Assembly (NCBI GenBank): GCA_963741405.1
Contig: CAVUHX010000039.1
Coordinates: 372,001 to 436,000, forward strand
Source of the DNA: Roseiarcus sp963741405
GTDB lineage: Bacteria > Pseudomonadota > Alphaproteobacteria > Rhizobiales > Beijerinckiaceae
Length of the DNA stretch: 64,000 nucleotides
Reading direction: 5' to 3'
Positions 55,649 to 64,000 of this stretch are shown here, piece by piece; position 1 is the stretch's first letter; each line of letters begins with the position of its first letter. Below the pieces are notes generated by a model that worked only from the letters and a program-made list of their open reading frames with translations, did no database searches and was not told the DNA's origin. Both the position numbers and the translations under genes were made by a program.

Positions 55649-57163
55649 ATGAAGGCGTCAGTCACTGCCCATCGCGATTACCGCATTGCACGGATCGACG
55701 ACCGCCTCTACGGTTCGTTTCTCGAACACCTCGGCCGCGCGATCTACTCCGGCATTTACGAGCCCGGCCACCCGACGGCCGACGCGAACGGCATGCGCCG
55801 CGACGTGATCGATCTGGTCCGCGAACTCAAGGTCCCGATCGTGCGCTATCCGGGCGGCAATTTCGTGTCCGCTTACAACTGGGAGGATGGCGTCGGACCG
55901 CGGGAGAAACGGCCGACCCGGCTCGATCTCGCTTGGCACACGTCCGAATCCAACGCCGTCGGCGTGCATGAGTTCGCCGAGTGGTGCGGCGCGGCGGGCG
56001 CGGACATGATGCTTGCCATCAATCTCGGCTCGCGCGGCCTCGACGAGGCGCGCAATTTTGTCGAGTACGTCAATGGGCCGACCGGCAGCTACTGGGGCGA
56101 CCTGCGCAAGGCGAATGGCCGCGCAGAACCCTTCGGCGTAAGACACTGGTGCCTCGGCAACGAGATGGACGGCCCGTGGCAGGTGGGGCACAAGACAGCG
56201 CACGAATACGGCCGCCTCGCCAACGAAGTGGCGAAGACGCTGCGCGCATTCGACCCGTCTCTGGAGCTGATCGTCTGCGGCTCCTCCAACTCCGACATGA
56301 AGACCTATCCGGAATGGGAGCGGATCGTCCTGGAGCACACTTACGAAGCAGTCGACCACATCTCCCTGCACATGTATTTCGCTAATCGCGCCAGGAACAC
56401 GGCTGAATATCTCGCGCTCAACGCCAAGCTCGACGCCTATATTGCGACGGTTGCTTCAACGATCGATCACGTCCGCTCCGTCAAGCGGAGCCGCAAGAAG
56501 GTGACCATTTCGTTCGACGAATGGAATGTCTGGTATCACTCGAACGTCCAGGACCGGGACATCCTGGCCGGCGCCGAGGGTTGGCCGCACGCGCCCAGGC
56601 TGCTCGAGGACGTCTACAATTTCGAGGACGCGCTGCAGGTCGGCTGCATCCTCAACACCTTCATCCGCCGGTCGGATGTCGTGCGGATCGCCTGCATCGC
56701 GCAGCTCGTCAACGTGATCGCCCCGATCATGACCGAGCCGAATGGGCCGGCGTGGCGGCAGACGACCTACTACCCGTGTTATTTCGCCTCCGTTTACGGG
56801 CGGGGCGAGGCTTTGCAGCTCGACGTCAAATCGCCCGGCTATGATGCGGAGGTGGCCGATAATGTGCCCTACCTCGACATCTCGGCGGTTCACAACGAGG
56901 AAGGGCGCACGCTGACCCTGTTCGCGATCAATCGGCATGGCGGCGAGAGCATCGATCTCGAGCTCAGCCTGCAGGGGTTCGGCGCGGCGACGCTCGCGGA
57001 CCATCAGGTGATGACGAGCCCGGACCTTGAAGCCGTCAACACTCTGAAGGCGCCCGGGACCGTCGCGCCGACCAGGGGCTCGCAGGCGACCGTCGCCGGA
57101 ACGGTCTTGTCCGCGAAACTCCCGCCGTATTCCTACCAGATGATCCGCCTGCGGCTGGCGTAA
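55649..57163 (+). CDS. abfA: GH51 alpha-L-arabinofuranosidase
   Basis: A 504-residue retaining arabinofuranosidase. The acid/base is Glu172 in CLGNEMDGPW and the nucleophile is Glu291 in SFDEWNVWY, both in the expected GH51 context. The N-terminal half is the TIM barrel, and the C-terminal 120 residues form the beta sandwich (ending PPYSYQMIRLRLA). There is no signal peptide, so it works in the cytoplasm on imported arabino-oligosaccharides. The start has CTGGAGGAACC. It is divergent from the solute-binding gene, so import and cleavage share one control region. Confidence 0.95.
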   Translation: MKASVTAHRDYRIARIDDRLYGSFLEHLGRAIYSGIYEPGHPTADANGMRRDVIDLVRELKVPIVRYPGGNFVSAYNWEDGVGPREKRPTRLDLAWHTSESNAVGVHEFAEWCGAAGADMMLAINLGSRGLDEARNFVEYVNGPTGSYWGDLRKANGRAEPFGVRHWCLGNEMDGPWQVGHKTAHEYGRLANEVAKTLRAFDPSLELIVCGSSNSDMKTYPEWERIVLEHTYEAVDHISLHMYFANRARNTAEYLALNAKLDAYIATVASTIDHVRSVKRSRKKVTISFDEWNVWYHSNVQDRDILAGAEGWPHAPRLLEDVYNFEDALQVGCILNTFIRRSDVVRIACIAQLVNVIAPIMTEPNGPAWRQTTYYPCYFASVYGRGEALQLDVKSPGYDAEVADNVPYLDISAVHNEEGRTLTLFAINRHGGESIDLELSLQGFGAATLADHQVMTSPDLEAVNTLKAPGTVAPTRGSQATVAGTVLSAKLPPYSYQMIRLRLA

Positions 57164-57366
57164 CTTCGATCGGCGAGACTTGCCCGCCACCGGCCAGGCG
57201 CCGAGCGGCGGTGGAGAAGGTCGCCTGTTCGCCGGGCGCTTGACCGCACGCCCGGCGAGCATTATCGCCACGCAGGATTTCGCGTTCTTTGTCCTCGTCT
57301 GTTCTCTGGCGAGGCCTTCGAGTCCATTCTTTCGCGGGCGGCGGCGTCCGCTCGGCGGGGCAGGCA

Positions 57367-58038
57367 ATGACAGCGACGACTTCAGCCGGGACGTACGCGG
57401 CGCGCCGCCTCGCCATGGTGAACAGTCAGCTGCGCACCGGGAACGTCGTGGACCAGGAAGTGCTCGGCGCCTTCCTCGCCGTACCGCGGGAGGCGTTCGT
57501 CTCCCCGAGCTTCGTCGAACTCGCCTACCTCGATCGCGAGGCGCCGGCCCTTGGCGCCAAGAGCCGACGATTGCTGCCCCCGCTCACGCTTGCCCGCATG
57601 CTGCAGGCGGCGGCTGTCGTACCGGGCGACCGGGCCCTCGACGTCGGCGGGGGATCGGGATACGGCGCGGCAATTCTGGCCACGATGGGCGCAAAGGTCG
57701 CTTTACTCGAGTCGGATCCGGGCGCGGCCGATGCCGCGCGGAACCTGTTGTCCGACCGGGAGAGCGTGACTGTCGTGCACGGGCCGCTCGAATCGGGCGC
57801 GAAAGCGCTCGGCCCGGTCGACCTCATCGTTGTCGAGGGCGCGTTCCGGATTCCTCCGGACCCGCTGATCTCGCTTCTCGCCGATGGCGGTCGGCTGGTG
57901 GGAATTGACGCGACCACGGGCACCTCGCAAGCCGCGCTATACGATCGCCGGGGCGAAGGGGTGAGCCGGCGCGCGCTGTTCGAGACGAACGCCCAGACAC
58001 TCGACGGTTTCCAGCCGGGGATGAGCTTCGCCTTCTGA
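57367..58038 (+). CDS. Protein-L-isoaspartate O-methyltransferase family protein
   Basis: A 223-residue SAM-dependent methyltransferase. It has the family's N-terminal RRLAMVNSQLRTGNVVDQEVL (in part), the SAM-binding glycine loop LDVGGGSGYGAAIL, and the C-terminal beta strands. It belongs to the alphaproteobacterial Pcm-like branch that normally lies upstream of tolC, as here. True repair of isoaspartate is not shown for this branch. ATG 57367 is chosen since the upstream frame to 57289 has no ribosome-binding site. Confidence 0.88.
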   Translation: MTATTSAGTYAARRLAMVNSQLRTGNVVDQEVLGAFLAVPREAFVSPSFVELAYLDREAPALGAKSRRLLPPLTLARMLQAAAVVPGDRALDVGGGSGYGAAILATMGAKVALLESDPGAADAARNLLSDRESVTVVHGPLESGAKALGPVDLIVVEGAFRIPPDPLISLLADGGRLVGIDATTGTSQAALYDRRGEGVSRRALFETNAQTLDGFQPGMSFAF

Positions 58039-58300
58039 AAGAGGGTCTCGGGATCGGGACCTCAGCCTCGGCATAGTGTCGCATGTTTGATACGCCTCGG
58101 CGAAAAAATGGCAGTTTCGCGTCGCACAGGTAAGGCGCAGGTGGCGCCAGCGTTTTCGCGGCTTATGATACGGCGTCCGCCCTGTTTCCGGCAGGGCGGA
58201 ACGGGAGCGGTCAACTCGCGATCGACTTCCCGGGCGGCCCCTGTCTCTATGCTTTTTGTGGCGGACGTGTCACTTAGGCGGCGACGAGGGCGCCCTTGTC

Positions 58301-59782
58301 ATGGAAGATGAGGCCGAAATGGACATGAGGACTGGGGCACGCGAGGGGCGTCGAGCCGCTTCTGGCTGCGCGCCGACTCGCGGCGCCCTGCGCTCGCTTC
58401 TCCGGGCGACTGCGGCTCTCGCGATAGTCGGCGCGAGCGCCTCCGGGGCGCGAGCCGAAAACCTGACCGGCGCGCTGATCAAAGCCTATGTCAACAATCC
58501 GACCATCAATTCCTCGCGCGCCGCGGTCCGTGCGGCGGACGAGAATGTCCCCATAGCGAACTCGGGTTATCTGCCGAATATCGCCGCGAGCGGCACCATC
58601 GGGGTGCAGCACTCGAACCTGAACCAGATATTTCCGAGCGCCGGCGGGGTGGAAGACCTGAATTTCAACTATGGGGCCCATCCTCGCTCTTATGGCGTGC
58701 AGCTGAACCAGAACATTTTTGACGGCTATCGGACGATCAATAGGATTCGCTCAGCGGAATCGGGCGTCCTCCAGTCCCGGGCAGGCCTGCGCACGAGTGA
58801 GCAGAGCACGCTGCTCGACGGCGTCACGGCCTACATGGACGTCCTCCGGGATACGGCGCTGCTTGAACTGCAGCGGAACAACGTTGAAGTCCTGAAGGAA
58901 CAATTGCGGGAAACGCGGGACCGGTTCACGGTCGGGGAGGTCACCCGCACCGACGTCGCGCAGGCCGAAGCGAGTCTGTCGAGCGCGCAGTCCCAGGAGC
59001 TCACGGCGGAGGCGACGCTTGAGACTTCGCTCGCCCATTACCGCCAGGTCATCGGCGATCAGCCGACGAGCCTCGCGCCGGTCAGACCGATCGCGCAGCC
59101 GCTGCCGCGGACGCTACAGGAAGCGATCCGCATCTCCCTGATCGAGCATCCGCTGGTCGTCACCGACATGCACGCGGTGGACGTCGCTGAACTCGCGGTC
59201 AAGGTCGCCGAGGGCGCGCTCTACCCTCAGGTCAGCTTGCAGGGTGGGCTTTCGCAGCAATTCGATCTGTCAGGCCAGCCGGGCGTGCGGGCGTTTGTCG
59301 CATCGCTGGCGGGGAACATCACGGTTCCGATCTACCAGGGCGGTCAGGAATATGCGACCATCCGACAGGACAAGGAAAGGCTGTCGCAGGCGGAACTTCA
59401 ACTCGATACGGACCGCGACGCCGTGCGCCGGAATGTGGTGCAGTTCTGGGGCCTCAATCAGGCTTCGATCGGCGTGCTCCGCGCTGCGCGGGCAGCTGTT
59501 TCGGCCAACGAGGTGGCGCTTGCCGGTGTCCGGGAAGAGGCCAAGGTCGGCCAGCGCACGACGCTCGACGTCCTCAACGCCCAACAGGCTCTCCTGCAGG
59601 CCCGCAGCAACCTCGTCTCGGCCGAGCACGACGCTGTCGTCTATTCCTACTCGCTGCTTTCGGCGATCGGCCGGTTGAATGCGCCGACGCTGGGACTTGC
59701 GGTCGCGGAATACGACCCGCGCGGCCATTTCAATCAGGTCAAGGGCAAGCTCTGGGGAGTCAGGACGCCAGACGGAAAGTAG
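58301..59782 (+). CDS. tolC: TolC family outer-membrane efflux protein
   Basis: About 493 residues. After an N-terminal signal (RATAALAIVGASASGARAE) comes the outer-membrane factor fold with its two repeats. Signature segments are ENLTGALIKAYVNNPTINSSRA, YGVQLNQNIFDGYRT, GEVTRTDVAQAEASL, and, in the second repeat, GQRTTLDVLNAQQALLQAR. It forms a trimeric channel for type I secretion and drug efflux. The start is uncertain: 58301 is used, giving a long Arg-rich leader; ATG 58319 or 58325 would leave a more typical one. It lies between pcm and popZ as in other Hyphomicrobiales. Confidence 0.92.
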   Translation: MEDEAEMDMRTGAREGRRAASGCAPTRGALRSLLRATAALAIVGASASGARAENLTGALIKAYVNNPTINSSRAAVRAADENVPIANSGYLPNIAASGTIGVQHSNLNQIFPSAGGVEDLNFNYGAHPRSYGVQLNQNIFDGYRTINRIRSAESGVLQSRAGLRTSEQSTLLDGVTAYMDVLRDTALLELQRNNVEVLKEQLRETRDRFTVGEVTRTDVAQAEASLSSAQSQELTAEATLETSLAHYRQVIGDQPTSLAPVRPIAQPLPRTLQEAIRISLIEHPLVVTDMHAVDVAELAVKVAEGALYPQVSLQGGLSQQFDLSGQPGVRAFVASLAGNITVPIYQGGQEYATIRQDKERLSQAELQLDTDRDAVRRNVVQFWGLNQASIGVLRAARAAVSANEVALAGVREEAKVGQRTTLDVLNAQQALLQARSNLVSAEHDAVVYSYSLLSAIGRLNAPTLGLAVAEYDPRGHFNQVKGKLWGVRTPDGK

Positions 59783-59946
59783 CGCGGCCGGTTCATAAGG
59801 CGGGAACGGCGCTTGCACGCGCCGGCGAACAGAGACTAACCTCGAATGACGCCTGATTCGCGTGGACGGGCCAGTCAAGAGCAAATCCCGGGCCGCCGTG
59901 CACGAAGGCTGATCGGACAGGGCCCATTCCGGGCCGAGGCGGTGGG

Positions 59947-60597
59947 ATGAGCGCAGTCAATCCGAATTCTGGCGATCGCGAAGGCGAGGCGTTGCGCCGG
60001 GCGCAGCGCGCTCACGAGCCCTCGATGGAGGAAATCCTCGCCTCTATCCGAAGCATGATCGTTGACGAGCGGCAGGAGGAGCGAACGGCTCCCTTCAGAC
60101 CCGCTTCGCCGCGGGCTGTCTCGCCCGCTCCCCAGATCGTCTATTCGAAGAACGACCCGGCGCCGCAACGGGCGACGCAGGAGGCGCTCGCGCGGGCCGA
60201 GACGCCCCGGGCGCCCGAAACGAAGCCTGCGCCCGAAATCGCGAAGCCCTCGGTCGATCCGAGATCTGCAGCCGGAGGTGGGGCCTCGCGTGAAAACGCT
60301 TCGGGAGCGAGCGTGCGGGCGGCCGTCGGCCCGCATAGGGAAGCAGCACTCGAGCCGCTGGAGGATCCCTTACCTGAGAACGAGCCTCTGTTGTCGCGTG
60401 AAACCGGCCAGACAGTGAACTCGGCGTTCGAAGCCCTTTCAGCCAATCTTGCGGTGCAGGGCGTCGAGATGGCCCGGGGAATGGCTCGCGAAATGTTGCG
60501 CCCGATGCTCAAGGCTTGGCTCGACGAAAACCTTCCCGGGATCGTCGAACGACTGGTGCGCGCCGAAATCGAGCGCGTCGCGCGCGGATTCCGCTGA
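59947..60597 (+). CDS. popZ: PopZ-like pole-organizing protein (DUF2497)
   Basis: A 216-residue protein with the two conserved PopZ blocks. The N-terminal helix PSMEEILASIRSMI binds client proteins, and the C-terminal assembly domain (MLRPMLKAWLDENLPGIVERLVRAEIERV, in part) builds the polar network. A Pro/Ala/Glu-rich disordered linker of about 110 residues joins them. PopZ anchors ParB-parS and signalling proteins at a cell pole. Position between tolC and valS is the standard one in Hyphomicrobiales. Confidence 0.93.
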   Translation: MSAVNPNSGDREGEALRRAQRAHEPSMEEILASIRSMIVDERQEERTAPFRPASPRAVSPAPQIVYSKNDPAPQRATQEALARAETPRAPETKPAPEIAKPSVDPRSAAGGGASRENASGASVRAAVGPHREAALEPLEDPLPENEPLLSRETGQTVNSAFEALSANLAVQGVEMARGMAREMLRPMLKAWLDENLPGIVERLVRAEIERVARGFR

Positions 60598-60756
60598 GCG
60601 GACCTTTCTCGGCCAGCGACGCGTTGACTTGCGCCGCCGCGATGCGCTTAAAGCCGTGCCGGCGTTCCGCTGTCGGCTCCATTGCCCCGCCGCCTCCCGG
60701 CACGCCCGCACCCACTCGTGATCAGCGCCCGAGGGCGAAGCGCGGACAGCACTTCC

Positions 60757-63633
<2,877 letters not shown>

Positions 63634-63654
63634 TCCATCTGGCCGACCGACAAA

Positions 63655-63674
63655 ATGTTGCTTTCGAGCAACAT
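63655..63674. repeat. 8-bp hairpin with TTCG tetraloop after valS
   Basis: Arms ATGTTGCT and AGCAACAT with loop TTCG. It begins 22 bases after the valS stop. There is no T run on the plus strand, so it is only a possible terminator or RNA-end stabiliser. Confidence 0.55.
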
Positions 63675-63831
63675 CAAAAACACATCGCGCGCCAGACGGG
63701 ATTCCGGCCCGCCTGCGCCCCGATTGCGCCATAAACAACTCGCAGTTTCTTCCCCTAGTTGATGAGCGTCGATGTGTAATCGTTGGCGCCGCTGGGGACT
63801 GCGGCGCTGGTGGGATGGCGGGTCGAGATCA

Positions 63832-64000
63832 ATGCGCGTTGTCGCGTGGGCTGAGACGGAAAAAGCGAATGCGTCGGGATCTCTCGTCGCCGTGGCGTTC
63901 GGACTTCTCGTAACTTGCTTTCTGACCGGGCAGGGACTGGCCTTCGACGGGTCGAGCCCCGAGGCGCCTGCCAAATTTTCCCCGAAGAGCTTCTCCAGCG
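63832..64000 (+). CDS. Exported protein, 3' end outside the window
   Basis: A frame from ATG 63832 stays open to the end of the window. It reads MRVVAWAETEKANASGS, then a hydrophobic stretch LVAVAFGLLVTCFLTG, then LAFDGSSPEAP. That is a signal peptide or N-terminal anchor, cleaved or followed by a Ser/Pro-rich region. Too little is present to name a family. The start codon is likely but has only a weak upstream site. Confidence 0.5.
   Translation, partial: MRVVAWAETEKANASGSLVAVAFGLLVTCFLTGQGLAFDGSSPEAPAKFSPKSFSS

Overview
This is high-GC alphaproteobacterial DNA, most likely from a Hyphomicrobiales (Rhizobiales) soil or plant-associated aerobe. The inference rests on conserved gene groups: D-Ala-D-Ala carboxypeptidase / phasin / clpS / clpA / RopB-Omp25-type porin / DUF1614 / HIT / FemAB-like acyltransferase, and Pcm-like methyltransferase / tolC / popZ (DUF2497) / valS. 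I see no tRNA, rRNA, CRISPR array or phage module.

Layout. 1-7.8 kb: end of a glycosyltransferase, two exported c-type cytochromes, a LysR/pirin divergent pair, an NAD-dependent epimerase, and an ECF sigma factor next to a DGPF (YCII) protein. 7.8-16.8 kb: an egtB fragment, a PAS/GAF histidine kinase coupled to a response regulator, an M24-fold protein with degenerate metal ligands, an exported protein of unknown function, a von-Willebrand-like protein beside a membrane-anchored J-domain protein, and dacA-like. 17-26.9 kb: phasin with a strong promoter and PhaR-type sites, clpS-clpA, a multiply frameshifted porin, DUF1614, HIT, FemAB-like, beta-lactamase-fold hydrolase and exonuclease III. 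27-38.7 kb: MFS transporter with gluconokinase and a haloacid-dehalogenase-type hydrolase, a B12-binding radical SAM protein, a degenerate 1.1 kb region, an LpxL-type acyltransferase, an exported caspase-like protein, TrpB2 and a DUF4239 protein.

38.7-57.2 kb is an arabinoside/hemicellulose-oligosaccharide island: GH127, LacI regulator, remnants of a MalFG-type sugar importer, a GH2 enzyme, an ArsR-type regulator with a large C-terminal domain, a 2.6 kb insertion sequence with clear terminal repeats and a 5-bp target duplication, a complete set of Opp/Dpp-type ABC importer genes, and a GH51 arabinofuranosidase. The likely flow is uptake of arabinose-containing oligosaccharides by the Opp/Dpp-type importer and removal of arabinose by GH51 and GH127, with GH2 acting on the rest. 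57.3-64 kb is the conserved pcm-tolC-popZ-valS group.

A striking property is the number of single-base frameshifts: clpA, porin (at least five), LacI, sugar permease (two), GH2 and the solute-binding protein. They hit housekeeping and accessory genes alike, so indel errors in the assembly are at least as likely as true gene decay.
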